A stretch of 64,000 nucleotides of DNA, from the NCBI GenBank assembly GCA_037127315.1, contig JBBBDQ010001028.1, positions 2,108,001 through 2,172,000 of the forward strand, written 5' to 3'. Each line of letters starts with the position of its first letter. Positions within the stretch are counted from its first letter, which is position 1. Shown here piece after piece: positions 43,758-54,440 of this stretch. The notes beneath the pieces are model-generated. The model was not told the DNA's origin. It made no database searches and saw nothing but the letters and a program-made list of their open reading frames with translations. The position numbers and the translations under genes are program-made. The DNA comes from Ascarosepion bandense (lineage: Eukaryota > Mollusca > Cephalopoda > Sepiida > Sepiidae).

Positions 43758-44692
43758 GGAATGGGTTGTGTACAGCGGACACTTAGTCGCTCTCTATAGG
43801 CTGTACCAACGCTGTTTAAGATCGGAGTGTAAGAAATCTACAGAAATTGTTCCGGTCTCACCCGTCACAGTAAAACTCACGATAAAGCTGAACAGACTTT
43901 ATAAAACAACTTAGGTTCTGTACAAACAACCTAGTTTGCCTCATCTGTAATAACCATTGTAAGTCAACCCCCAAAAATGTCATACCAAGTACGTCAATCA
44001 GCGATGGTCGTATTAAATAAGTCGACAGCCATCCTGTATGTATGTATGTATGTATGTGTGTGTGTGTGTGTATGTGCATGTAAGGGGCTCTTCGAAACAT
44101 TTTGAGCATAAATATTTTTTGTAATGATTCCAAATTATTGATTTATTTGATTATCTTATCATAATGTATTACTTATACATTCACTCCCATTTTATTAAGT
44201 GCATGTAAACACATTTTTATTTATGCAAATTTCTCATTAGCCCAAGATATCGCAACAATTTAGTAGATACAGACATTGAAGCATAATCATGGTTACCTAA
44301 TGAATTTCATTTGATGCATTAGTATAAGAAAGAAAGAAACGTAATTTAAGTGACTTTGAATGCGGCAGAGTCATCGATGTCAAACGAGTGAATCTGCGTA
44401 TTTCAAAAACAGCTGATTCTGCTAAGATTTTCATGCTGAACCTATTCTGGGGATTACTGATGTGACATTCGGCTGGTAGGCTCTAAATATGATGTAAGCG
44501 ATAGGAAAGTATTCATCCATTCTACCTTATATCACCAGTTCAGACTAGTGGTGGTAATGTATTCGTACAGGAAATACTGTATTGACGTACACTGTGACTT
44601 TTGGTACCAATAATCACAGTTTAAATGCTACCAACAATTTCCAGTTTCGAGTGGTTTGTTAATATTAAGTCTTAGGTCATAAGTATGTGTTT
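43758..44692. other. No recognised gene
   Basis: Includes a (TATG)n/(TG)n tract (44036-44075). The remainder is unassigned. Confidence 0.4.
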
Positions 44693-44961
44693 TATGGTGC
44701 ACTGCAGAACAAGAAAATGAAGAGCCGAGTTCGAATCCCAGTTAAATTCGTTGCATTCATTTATGTGCAAACACCCTAGAGAAAAGTATTAATCCGTCTC
44801 TTCTCTCTCCAGCTGTCGGTTAAATAGCAGATTTGGTTCTATAGCTTTGGTGGTCTATCTGTTGAAAGTAATGGCAGTTTACTACGGGAAAATCTTCTGC
44901 CCGGTCAGTCATGTCTCTTTCGAGCGATCGTGTATCACGTATGGCACTTAACTGACTGAAA
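44693..44961 (+). mobile_element. tRNA-derived SINE family A, full-length copy
   Basis: Starts TATGGTGCACTGCAG, AGAGCCGAGTTCGAATCCCA (B box GTTCGAATCCC), then GTTGCATTCATTTATGTGC, GTATTAATCCGTCTCTTCTC, GTAATGGCAGTTTACTACGG, CGGTCAGTCATGTCTCTTTC and GGCACTTAACTGACTG at the 3' end. The most complete member in the window. Confidence 0.8.
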
Positions 44962-45292
44962 TCATTATTAAAAAATATTTCATAATGAGCAACTTAATTT
45001 TTATGGTTGTTGCCAGGACGTTTCGCCTGATTCATTTATTAAAAATAAATAATTTTAATTAACGGAAGAGTAAAAACAATAAACAAATAAATAAACGTGT
45101 CCATCAAATGGAATTGATCTCCTGATCATTAGTTCGTTTCTACTTCAGATCTTCGTTAACAGCTGAGCGTTGTACACCAAAACACATTGGCTTGAAAACC
45201 ACATGAAATTATTGCCATACAATCCAATATTTTAGAATTAATCATACCCACACATACGTACACATATACTCCAACACAAGTACACACTCGTC

Positions 45293-45294
<2 letters not shown>
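44962..45294. other. No recognised feature
   Basis: AT-rich spacer with nothing recognisable. Confidence 0.4.

Positions 45295-45360
<66 letters not shown>
45295..45360. repeat. (AC)n microsatellite
   Basis: Pure AC array of about 33 units. Confidence 0.95.
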
Positions 45361-45362
<2 letters not shown>

Positions 45363-46009
45363 CAGACACAAAAACCCAATCACGAATTCATATACATAGA
45401 CACAATTATATTTTTATTATACGAGTAAACCAGCTAAATCAGTCATTAATTTCCACGGAAGCAATTTCAGATTTTTTTATGTCACCGCACAAACCTGCTA
45501 CTAGAGTTTGATGGGGCTGGATGCTTTTGAGCATTTACAAACACTGGTAAGGCATTTTCACTTGTCTTTTGTGAACTTTTATTATAACTTGCTGGTGTTT
45601 AGATCCATTCATCAATGCAATAAATACAGGAATTGCTTCTCATGATGTGAAGCGCAAACACTATACATCGTTCACAATAGATAAGGTAGACTTTTTAAGG
45701 AAAACTTGTCAAAATGTAAGTCTCATTTAAATTGCATATGTTTTTCATTTAATTTTTTTACAGAAATAAAGTTCCTTATGTAAGCCAACAGAATTACCTG
45801 TAACATGTATGGTAGTTGTTTTTCATTAAAATTATAATTGGTTTTCATTTGATGTATCCTTTTCCTTTACTCCACTGATTTGCAGTGTATTTTAAAAGGA
45901 GGAGCAATACAGATGTCTAGACACTCAGGTTCTAATGAATCACTTCATGTAGTCATTATGGAAATTTCTTTTTTAAGAGAACTGTGTTGACAGTGTAAAC
46001 ATATTCGCT
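45361..46009. other. No recognised feature
   Basis: AT-rich sequence before the mariner fragment; no terminal inverted repeat recognised. Confidence 0.4.
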
Positions 46010-46260
46010 CCTATATCAGTGTGCACCAAGAGAGAACAAAGAGCAAGTATCCGGTTCCTTTGGTCGAAAGCTGTGTCGGGGACAAAAATTAATCGGAGGC
46101 TTTTAGCACAATATGGCGACAGTATATTGCCGCATAAAAGTGCGTATGAGTGGATCGAGAAGTTTAAAAGTGTCCGGAGAAACGTAACGCACAATGAAGG
46201 AACAGGACGCAAGTCAGCCTCTACCACTGACGTGGTGACAAAGACAAAGCAAAATTAAAA
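46010..46260 (+). pseudogene. mariner-like transposase N-terminal fragment
   Basis: The frame reads CTKREQRASIRFLWSKAVSG, KINRRLLAQYGDSILPHKSA, YEWIEKFKSVRRNVTHNEGT and GRKSASTTDVVTK. This is the N-terminal helix-turn-helix region of mariner transposases, which binds the transposon ends, and the start of the linker. It ends at a stop after TKTKQN, and no catalytic domain follows. Only about 80 of roughly 345 residues remain. The intact reading suggests relatively recent truncation. Confidence 0.8.
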
Positions 46261-46450
46261 GATGACAATGGTGAACCGGCGATAAAATAGCATGTTCTCT
46301 GCATATTCATATCCTTATTTTTTGTTTCTTCTTAGTACACACCGTTAGCGGAGAGAGCATGTTTACAGTGTAACAAGAGTAAGAAAAAGTTACATTCGAA
46401 CAACAGCACAAAAAGCTCAAGTGTTGGTCACATGACCACAACAGTACTTA

Positions 46451-46619
46451 TAATATATATATATATATATATTAAATTTTGTCTGACGATTGGTATGTGC
46501 ATGAAAATCAGAGTTATAACAAACGGCGAGAAAGAAATGTATATTTATTATTAGTAGAAATTTTAGCTTTGTTATTTTACATCGCGAACTGTTTTACTGA
46601 CACCAGTACTCACTGTGCG

Positions 46620-46669
<50 letters not shown>
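46451..46669. repeat. Two (TA)n arrays
   Basis: TA arrays at 46451-46471 and 46620-46669; the second directly precedes the Tc1 terminal repeat. Confidence 0.9.
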
Positions 46670-46671
<2 letters not shown>

Positions 46672-48070
46672 CGTGCCACGCAAATTTACAACAGCATTTT
46701 CAAACGATTGTTTGACAGAAAAAAATAACGCAATAATCTTAATCATTCCTAAAAGTAATCAGAAAATTAATTTGAAACGTTCTAAAAAGTAACCCCATCC
46801 TAAGTTGGAACATTCCAGATTAATTTTATGATTACTTTTAGGAATCATTTTTTTCTGTCAACCTTCCTTTAAACGTTGACAAAATTATGAAAAGCAAAAT
46901 AATTGATCAAGACCTTCGTAAATGTTTTGTTGACCTTCATAAAATGGACTTGGTTATAGGAAGATATCTAGTCAGTTAAATTCGCCATTGAATTCAGTTG
47001 ATACAATAGTTCGTCTCTAGAAGAAGTATCATTCCATTTGTCCCCCCAAAACTCTAGTCGGTCTAGATAGTTAACACAGCATACGTCAAGATTATTGGGG
47101 GCAAAGTTTAGCAACGAGTCCAGAGTTACACTTAAAGAATTTCAGGGAGGACTACGGGTAAGTGGAGTAAAAGAGTTTACGGATACAATTAGTCTTTCAT
47201 TTCTTCGATATGACATCTTTTCAAGGACTGCAAGGAAAGAAACACTTCTTAAACGAAAACACATTCCTGCTAGACTGGATTTTGCAAACGAGCATTGTAT
47301 CAAACCTGCATCATTTGAGGAAAATGCACATTACTCGGACGAAATGAAAATTGAAATTTTGACAAAAATGCTGTGACAAAAGTGGCAATGGTCTGAAGAA
47401 AGTAGGGTACTGGATATTCACCGAAGAATACTATTACAACAGTAAAATTTGGATTTGGATCAATCATGATATTGATTTGCTTTAGTGCCTAAGGTGTAGG
47501 AAATATTGAAATAATAAAAGAGAGGATGAATGAAGATAATTTGGAGATAAATTTACGTCAGAGTGCACGTTCGCTGGGTTTGAAACTAAGCTGGGTCTTT
47601 CAACAAGACAACGATCTTAAACATACTGCAAAGCTTACAAAATCATGGTAAAGTTCAAATAGAATAGACGCTCTAAAATAGCCAAGTCAATCTCTAAATC
47701 TCAATCCGGTTGAAAATTTATGGCGAGAGCTGAAACCGTGAATTAAAAAAAAACAAACCCAAAATCTGCATGAAATAAAGAAATGTTGTTGTGAAGAATC
47801 GAAGAATATTAGCCAAGAACCATGCAAGAAATTCGTAGTGGAATTATTCCAAACGCCTATATGTTGTAATTAGCAATAGCGGCTACGCTACGAAATATTA
47901 TTTGATGATTTAATAAATGTATTGCAAATATTTGCGATATTAAATATTTTTTCTGACTGTTTGACTAAAGACATAAACATATGTATTATTAGCAGTAAAA
48001 GTTTCATTAATTTGTGTTAGAAATATCAAAAATAATTTTTGTAATATGTTGTAAAGTTTTGCGTGGCACT
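46672..48070 (+). mobile_element. Tc1-like DNA transposon with both ends
   Basis: The left end contains GTGCCACGCAAATTTACAAC. The right end, in reverse complement, reads AGTGCCACGCAAAACTTTAC followed by AACATATT, giving terminal inverted repeats of about 22 bases next to TA-rich flanks. Transposase pieces run left to right. HTH region RKCFVDLHKMDLVIGRYLVS lies near 46930. SNESRVTLKEFQGGLRVSGV, TLLKRKHIPARLDFANEHCI and YSDEMKIEI (for WSDETKIE) lie in the frame 47095-47376. Then FGSIMI-like, FQQDNDLKHTAKL (FQQDNDPKHT motif) and NPVENLWRELK (final catalytic Glu). Spacing agrees with DD34E transposases. Stops and shifts make it inactive. Confidence 0.85.
46713..46859. repeat. Fold-back inside the Tc1 5' region
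   Basis: TGACAGAAAAAAATAACG...ATTCCTAAAAGTAATCAGAA at 46713-46766 is mirrored by TGATTACTTTTAGGAATCAT...TTTTTTCTGTCA at 46829-46859. It occupies the untranslated part before the transposase and could be a nested hairpin element or an extended inverted repeat. Confidence 0.7.
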
Positions 48071-48864
48071 ATATATAAAACATATTTTAATATTTGATAG
48101 CAAACATTTTAATATTTGATAGAAAGTTGGGAGAGCAATGTTCATCCTAAGCACTCATATTCTGATCTTCAGAAGAATTTCAGATTGATCCGTAAATAAT
48201 CCCGCTATTTTTGGCAGTTACCCTGCTAATATGAAATAATAAAATGTTTTACTCTCTCACTTTCTGCCAGATTCAAAGCAAATTGCCTTTGTTTTCTGTT
48301 TCTCAAACACTGAGATGCATCTCACTTCGTGTCTTTTAAATCCATTCCCATCAGTGCTTTTCTTAATTGAAAATATTGTTATTTATTTCTTTATTTCTTT
48401 TGTCAAAATAACAAAATATTTTCAACAGCACGACATGATTTACAAACAAAATACCCCAATATGAAAGTAACAAAAACAGAAACAAAACAAAAACAAAAAC
48501 AAAAAAAGCAAAAAAACAAAAACAGAAATTTAAAGAGTATAAAGACGCTACCGAGACTTTCTTTTGTGTGGAGAGAATAATGTCGGCAAAATGGACTATT
48601 CAGTCTCGTACCTGAATATATTGAGAATTGAATAAAATAATCGATTGATAAGGGTCACAGAATCAAAAGCAGAGGTGATCTTCCTGACTGATCGATTTTT
48701 CTTAAAGGCTCTTTTCCTTTTGAAAATATTTTTCTTTCAAACATTTATAGGTGAAAACATCAATTTAAGTGAATAGTCTTGACAGTAGAAGTTGTACTAC
48801 TTATAAAGAGGCAATGCTATTAAGAGCAGAAGAAGTGTTCGAAAAAACGTTAAATACAGAGAGA

Positions 48865-48869
<5 letters not shown>
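48071..48869. other. No recognised gene
   Basis: Contains a duplicated ACATTTTAATATTTGATAG (about 48088 and 48104) and an (AAAAC)n stretch (48473-48530). Nothing else identified. Confidence 0.45.

Positions 48870-48915
<46 letters not shown>
48870..48915. repeat. (AG)n microsatellite
   Basis: GA array of about 22 units. Confidence 0.95.
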
Positions 48916-48916
<1 letters not shown>

Positions 48917-48964
48917 TGACGAGAGAATAGGTTTTAAATTTAATCCAACATCATTTGTTAAAAT

Positions 48965-49115
48965 AATAATAATAGTCATCTGCAGACAGTCCTGTTTCGC
49001 TGTATTATATCCCATCAGTATGATTAGACATCCGATTGCTTCCAGCCAGGATTGAAACCCGACCAAATTGACATTAGTTGGCGTTTCTACTTTTAAGCTA
49101 TAGACGCTCAGTGGA
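48965..49115 (-). mobile_element. tRNA-headed hammerhead-bearing short repeat (family A), copy 2
   Basis: The minus strand has a tRNA-like part (AGCGTCTATAGCTTAAAAGT, TTGGTCGGGTTTCAATCCTG), then ATACTGATGGG...CAGCGAAACAGGACTGTCTG. This is the same order as 1367-1505. The core (49018-48993) has one changed base in the first box, a weak stem II, a CAG/CTG stem III and GTC as cleavage triplet. Outer stem I pairs GTC/GAC and ATC/GAT are possible. AAT triplets adjoin its 3' edge (48961-48974). Confidence 0.6.
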
Positions 49116-49198
49116 GGAATATATACATTTTGTATTTAGGCAGCAATATATATATTGTGTATTTGGCTAACAAACTTTTACATATAATACTCGTGAGG

Positions 49199-49200
<2 letters not shown>

Positions 49201-49252
<52 letters not shown>

Positions 49253-49253
49253 T
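49201..49253. repeat. (AC)n then (TA)n microsatellite
   Basis: AC array 49201-49229 fused to a TA array 49230-49253, bordering the family B repeat. Confidence 0.95.
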
Positions 49254-49254
49254 T

Positions 49255-49870
49255 AAACTTGTTTTTTAATTAAAATTAATATAGTTTACATTGCTACACA
49301 GAAGTTTCTATGTTTCGAGATTGTACCTCGTCATCAGTAATGTTAGGTTATTGTCGTGAAAATAATTTTCATTTGAATATAAGAAACTATATGTTTGTTA
49401 TTTATGGATGTGGGGAGAGAGAAAAAATGATGTGTGTGTTCAATTTAACCAATCGGAATAAAGATCTATTTTAAATTTGAAAATATAGGTTATATTTTTA
49501 GGGAATACATGATTTCTTCTTTCAATCTTAACGGCAAAAGTGTCAGTCGATCAAAACCCCTGAAATAGATATTAAAATAATTAAATATTTATTATTACAG
49601 AAAATTCTTTACATTTATTTTATAATGGAAGTTGCATTGTAATTTCCTGAACATATGCTCCAATTTAGCTGAGATTAAAAGTAAACATAATACAATAAAT
49701 GAGTTACAGTAAATGAGCCCCTATACAGATCCATACCTGCACTGCTTTCAACGTAAGAGCTTTATTGCCAGTACTTTGATTCTTTATTAATACACTGTTT
49801 ATTTTTCTTGGGCTTTAGCTGAGGCCTGTATGCCTGCATACTTACAACGATAAATATCCTCCTTACATCA
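49255..49870 (-). mobile_element. Hammerhead-bearing repeat (family B), copy 2
   Basis: 49260-49500 is related to the insertion in the 3' LTR at 6.15-6.35 kb. 49595-49860 is a separate block that recurs in direct orientation at 52668-52930 (GAACATATGCTCCAATTT / GAACATGTATTTCAATTT, CTGCTTTCAA, ATTAATACA). Whether the two blocks are one element is not certain. Confidence 0.5.
49288..49343 (-). ncRNA. Most complete hammerhead ribozyme of the window (family B)
   Basis: On the minus strand all parts can be drawn: stem I ACATT/AATGT; CTGATGA (49337-49331); stem II CGAG-GTACAAT-CTCG; GAAA; stem III CATAGAA/TTCTGTG (7 bp with one G-U); and GTA as the cleavage triplet. A mismatched base or two lies at the foot of stem I, and a C stands where G10.1 is usual. 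Confidence 0.65.
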
Positions 49871-50799
49871 AGGCTGAATTTGCTTTAATCACTGAAAATC
49901 GCACAGTACCATTGTATCTTTTTCTCGTTAATCCATTGGAGACATGTACAACAATATTATGGCACAAGTAGAAGTCTGACTTGTGGAACGCGTTTTCATA
50001 GTTCTACTGCAGGTCAGTTAATTCTAATGCTCTGTGTTAAGTTTTTTGGCATAGCATTTGTTTTGTTATCTGTTGTAGTCACCATGAGTTTGTCCACTTT
50101 TGTCCTTGATCTTGGAGAGCACTTGTACTACATGGCCGTCTTGAACTTATTCTACGGACCCAGGACTGTTAATTTGATTAATGTTACAAAAAATCGAAGC
50201 AATCCCCCTAAATTACAACCCAGTCTCGGTCATACGAACACGTCGAAAAAGTGTTAAAGATTTGGAAACTTTCAGTTCACTAAATTTTAGAGCAACATAT
50301 CCAACCGTTAATGTTCAGATAGACCCACCATACTGACATGTGTGTGTTAATACATTGCATGATGTTTGAAGTCTTTATCAAAATATCTCCTACACCCTTT
50401 CCAAGGGAAAATCTTTATTGTTCAAGTTGCTGCAATTATATTTTTTGTTAATCTGTCATTGCTGGAGAGCAGTTTTATCCAATCTCTTTCTATGACAATT
50501 GTGACTGTATTGTGTATCAAGTCTTAACAGTAATGACTCTTAACTCTCCAAAAATCTCCCTAATCAACTGTGATTCCAATACCATATCATTTACACAACA
50601 ATCAAACCCCCTTAATAGATCTGTTCTTTTTTACCATGTGTCACACTCACATCCATTTTCGTTGTGGCATCTTTTTCATAATTACATCCAAAGAAAGGCA
50701 GTGAAGTCACTAATAGACGAGTGTTAGATAATATGAGAATTAAACACACACTGTTAAGGAGAGTGAACAGTAAAATAACAGAAACTAAGAAGGCAGAAG
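49871..50799. other. No recognised gene
   Basis: A 76-codon open frame (50027-50257) begins with a hydrophobic stretch but has no family resemblance. The remainder is unassigned; part near 50600-50799 may be 3' UTR of the inverted CR1-like fragment that follows. Confidence 0.35.
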
Positions 50800-51125
50800 A
50801 TAATGATTGACATTGCATTCACATCTTTCAAGATCAAAGTTGACTGGGACGTAAGAATCCACAATAAAAAGTGAGAAGTACAACAGAAGAAACTGTTCAC
50901 ATAAAACCCACGCTTACATCTAGTAATTTCAACTGTAAAAGTCGAGTTCTTGCCGCCAATCGAGGACTACGCTTAAATTCATAAAGTCGAGGTAGCATAG
51001 AAGAAAGTTCATCGGAACAATTACCATGAAAGCATTTATACAAAAGGCACAAAGGAAGCTACGTTACGGTTGTGGGAAAGTGACTGAAGCCGAGATGCCA
51101 GGTCAAGAACATTACAGATTAATTT
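50800..51125 (-). pseudogene. CR1/Jockey-like polymerase C-terminal fragment
   Basis: The minus strand reads SRLQSLSHNRNVASLCLLYK, CFHGNCSDELSSMLPRLYEF and KRSPRLAARTRL, matching DRLQYLSHRRDVASLCLFYK and the following residues at 60.2 kb. A frame break precedes the C-terminus. 5'-truncated. Confidence 0.75.
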
Positions 51126-51829
51126 ACTTCTCTGCTATCGTTTAATTGCTTCCTTTTTATCATTTATTTTACTCTCTACTCTGATTTATGGTGACTTCTA
51201 TCTTTGAAAATCCCAAACATTGTTATTTCTGTTGAGCATTGTATATTTCTATTCGCTTTTAAGCTATGTTGCTAGTTTTCATCTTTGCACCCTTATCTCA
51301 TAACTGGCAATATATTTTGGTTAGATACTCCGTTTTAAATATATTTGTAAGCTTCTTTTTGTTAGATGTTTGTTTTTATTAAATGCTTCCTAATTCATAA
51401 TACATTGTTTTATTTAATCATTTTATCCCTTTCTCATCTGCCTTCTTGTATATTTCAATCAATAATATCATGGTCTTTTTTCCCAAGACTTGCAGTTAAC
51501 CATTGCTACGTAACTGTTTACTGAATTGCTTATATGTAATTAATCCCATGATTCTGATGTGACAAACATGTCCTCAGTAAATCGTAGATGGCCGAAATGT
51601 TTTTCGTTTACGTTTACTCGCATACCATTCCATTTCATTTTCCATGAAACTTTGATAATTTAGTCGAAATCAGATTTCTCCTGCCGTTTTCCTTTTTCTT
51701 CTTGTCTTTGTGCCATTGAATTATAATTGTAATACTGATATCGAATACATTATAAATAACTTCTAGTTATTATTGCTAGTAATATTAACACTGTTGAGTA
51801 ATCTTCCGAGTCAAATGTATTTTCATAGC
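51126..51829. other. No recognised gene
   Basis: AT-rich sequence. A CTGATGTG...GGCCGAAATG arrangement near 51553-51602 is too degenerate to call a ribozyme. Confidence 0.35.
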
Positions 51830-52045
51830 CATCTAAAAGTAGACAAATGCGTTTTACAGAGAGTTGAATTAAAGGGAGATAACTACATAGCATCCGGAAG
51901 TAGCATCGCACATGGAATGAGAATAATATACCCCAGTGATCAAAATAAAGGGTTTGGTTGAAAATATCGTAGCCAAATGAAACGTCGTAAACGTGGTAAT
52001 AAAGATGAGAGGAACAGTCCGAGCAGTGTAGATAATGTAAATACA
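51830..52045 (+). repeat. Interspersed repeat family D, copy 3
   Basis: GGAGATAACTACATAGCATC, CGGAAGTAGCATCGCACATG, CCAGTGATCAAAATAAAGGG and AATGAAACGTCGTAAACGTG match copies at 26.9 kb (plus) and 12.8 kb (minus). Confidence 0.65.
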
Positions 52046-53754
52046 ACCTTATCTCAGACGTATAGACAAATACTTTTTATCAACTGCTTTGTATTTTATT
52101 TAGCTTAGCTGATCTATTGTATGTAGATGGTTATATTGTTGAACAACAAGTGGCTTGTTTGCAGGTCTGGTTTTACTTTAGACTGTTTATTAGTATATTT
52201 ACAGTACTTTTTAGAATAATTTGTATATGCTTGTTAATAATGAAATAGAACAATATTTGCCAAGGACTTTATCTTCACATTTTCCTAAATTTGTATTGTT
52301 ATTCATACACTGAAGTTATAAGGTACTTTTTTCAGTATACCATCGTAAAATGTGCCAATTTTTAGTAGAATTCTACTCCTCTATCTTTCAAATGGCTGTT
52401 ACAATGTGATCTTATCTTAGTACTTCAAATTTTGATGCAGAAATATTTTTTTCCTTTGGGAAATTTCTAATATCTGTCAGAGTTGTTATTAGTTACTGAA
52501 CTTAGTTTAGATTTGACACATCATTAATAATCTGTAGTACTGGTCAGCTAGACTAAAGTCTTAATACCTACCTCATACCGACGTACCATTTAGCGGAGAG
52601 TTTTTTCTTTTTAAGTATACATATTTTTTATTTATATAAGCACTTAAAGGCAAATATAATTATCTTATTACAGAAAACGGTTTATATTGATATATTGTCG
52701 GAAAATGCACTACATCATTCTGAACATGTATTTCAATTTTCTCACGATTAAACGCACAGGTAATATACTGGGTTAGAGTAAATGATTATGTATCCAGATC
52801 AATACGTGCGCTGCTTTCAAAATTAAGGTGTATCTACATTGCTCAGACTCCATATTAATACAGTTTATATCTTTCTTTGCATTTAACACATGACTGTACA
52901 GTCTCATGCATGATAATTTTATAATTTTTCAGTTTTTTATAATATACAAATATTAATGTCTGTCTACGTTGGTTGCCGATCAAAGAATTTTCCCCACTCA
53001 TGTCAGAGAACATGGCTGCTACATTTTCAACGTAGATTTTCTTTTTTAATTCTTACATTTTTTGGTTGATTAGTTTGTTTAATTCTGCATTTTTAGTTTT
53101 ATCTCCCGTCGTATGTACTTCAGTATTCTCTTCTTTTCCTTCACTTTTCGTGCTGTTTTTCAGTTATCTCCCTTTGTTATTTTTATTTTCGTTTGTTTTC
53201 CTTCTTATCTTTGCAGATTCCTTAATTACAGTTGTTACTTCCCTATTTTTTGTTTGCTATTTTTCTTATTGCACAAAATTTAGAACTCCTTTTTGATTTT
53301 TATCTAAAATTCTCTATTCTAATGATGTCGCGTTTTCTTCTTGAGAATTGTTTTGTTTCTCTCAATTTTAAAATCAAATTTTACTGTGGTTGCTGCAATC
53401 CTGGGATCGTTTTCAATATTATTTTTTTATGCCGGCTATATCTTCAAAGGTATCGAGTTTTTTTTAATAATTATATAGCCAGGTCCATCCCCACACTATT
53501 TAAGCTTTTGAATGTCAATTTAATATTTTAATTCGTTTTCTCCCTTTCAAATTTCTCTACAACACTGGAATTGTAGTCGTCTAGCAGAATGGTTTTATTG
53601 CTTTTCTTTCCGTCCATCACCTTACTGATGTCGTCGAAAGTCCCTTAAGTTTTCATTTTTATTTTCGAAGTTGGTGCATACACATTTGCATTACTTTTAA
53701 GGCATATTTTTGCATATGAATGGCGCGAATACGCAAAACAAACAAAAACACTTA
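52046..53754. other. No gene; contains second copy of a 260-bp block
   Basis: 52668-52930 is a diverged direct copy of 49595-49860. 53040-53560 is T-rich. No other feature recognised. Confidence 0.45.
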
Positions 53755-54047
53755 TTCTGAGAATTAGGAACATACAGCTGAAATTCCTTGGACACATTAT
53801 GAGGAAGAAAGCGTAGTAAACTTATCTATCACGGGAATATTAAGCGCAAAAGAGACAAGGGTAGACAGTAAGCCACTTACCGGGCAAGCTTGTTTTGATT
53901 AAGTTCCGCAATCCAGTCACAGATATATGGCGAAATTTTACCTTAAGAAAGGGAGAATCACTTTTAATTGCCACAAAAGATAGAAAGTTGTGGAGAGTTA
54001 TGATTGCCAACGCTCTGAATGGCTGCGTCACATCAGAAGAAGACTTC
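53755..54047 (+). pseudogene. RTE-like 3' fragment
   Basis: Reads RIRNIQLKFLGHIMRKKA, then in shifting frames to ESLLIATKDRKLWRVMIANA, LNGCVTSEED, ending in AGAAGAAG triplets. This is the extreme C-terminus and tail of the RTE family at 38.3-39.1 kb (compare RHLKFLGHAMRKWGLEN). 5'-truncated. Confidence 0.75.
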
Positions 54048-54049
54048 TC

Positions 54050-54440
54050 TTTTATCTTCTTCTTCAATGTGCCGTGTCCCTTCAAGAAGTTGATAATCAT
54101 GGATCTACACAATTTCTTATTCTTTGTAACTCTTAATAAATTTTATCTTTTTCTTGTCTTTCCTAAAATTTAATCTGCCACCCATTTACTCAAGCTAGGT
54201 TGCGTTGTTTTCCTCTGTACCTTTGGCCTTCAATATGCCCAGTGAGTATACAATCTTTCAAGCCCCTTTCCTTCATTATGGGCCTTATAAATTTTAATTG
54301 ATGTTAAGTATAAGCGTCTTTTTTGCTTTTATTTTTGTAAAATTTCGTCGTTCCTCACATACCCTGGATAAAATTCTGTTTCTAACCTTGTCAAAAGGTC
54401 TGTATACCAATTCCTAATCTACTACAGAGATAAAACATTT
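54050..54440 (-). pseudogene. RTE-like 3' fragment, tail-to-tail with its neighbour
   Basis: The minus strand reads KGLERLYT, TRKR, then NLLRVTKNKKLCRSMIINFL and KGHGTLKKK, ending in GAAGAAGAAGAT at 54050. It carries the same C-terminus as the adjacent plus-strand copy, so two 3' tails of one family face each other within about ten bases. Confidence 0.7.

Noticed and set aside
50027..50257. 76-codon frame with hydrophobic start
   Set aside because: No family, no splice or promoter support, no neighbour context; could be chance.
51553..51602. CTGATGTG...GGCCGAAATG as a hammerhead
   Set aside because: Spacing between boxes is too long and stem II does not form.
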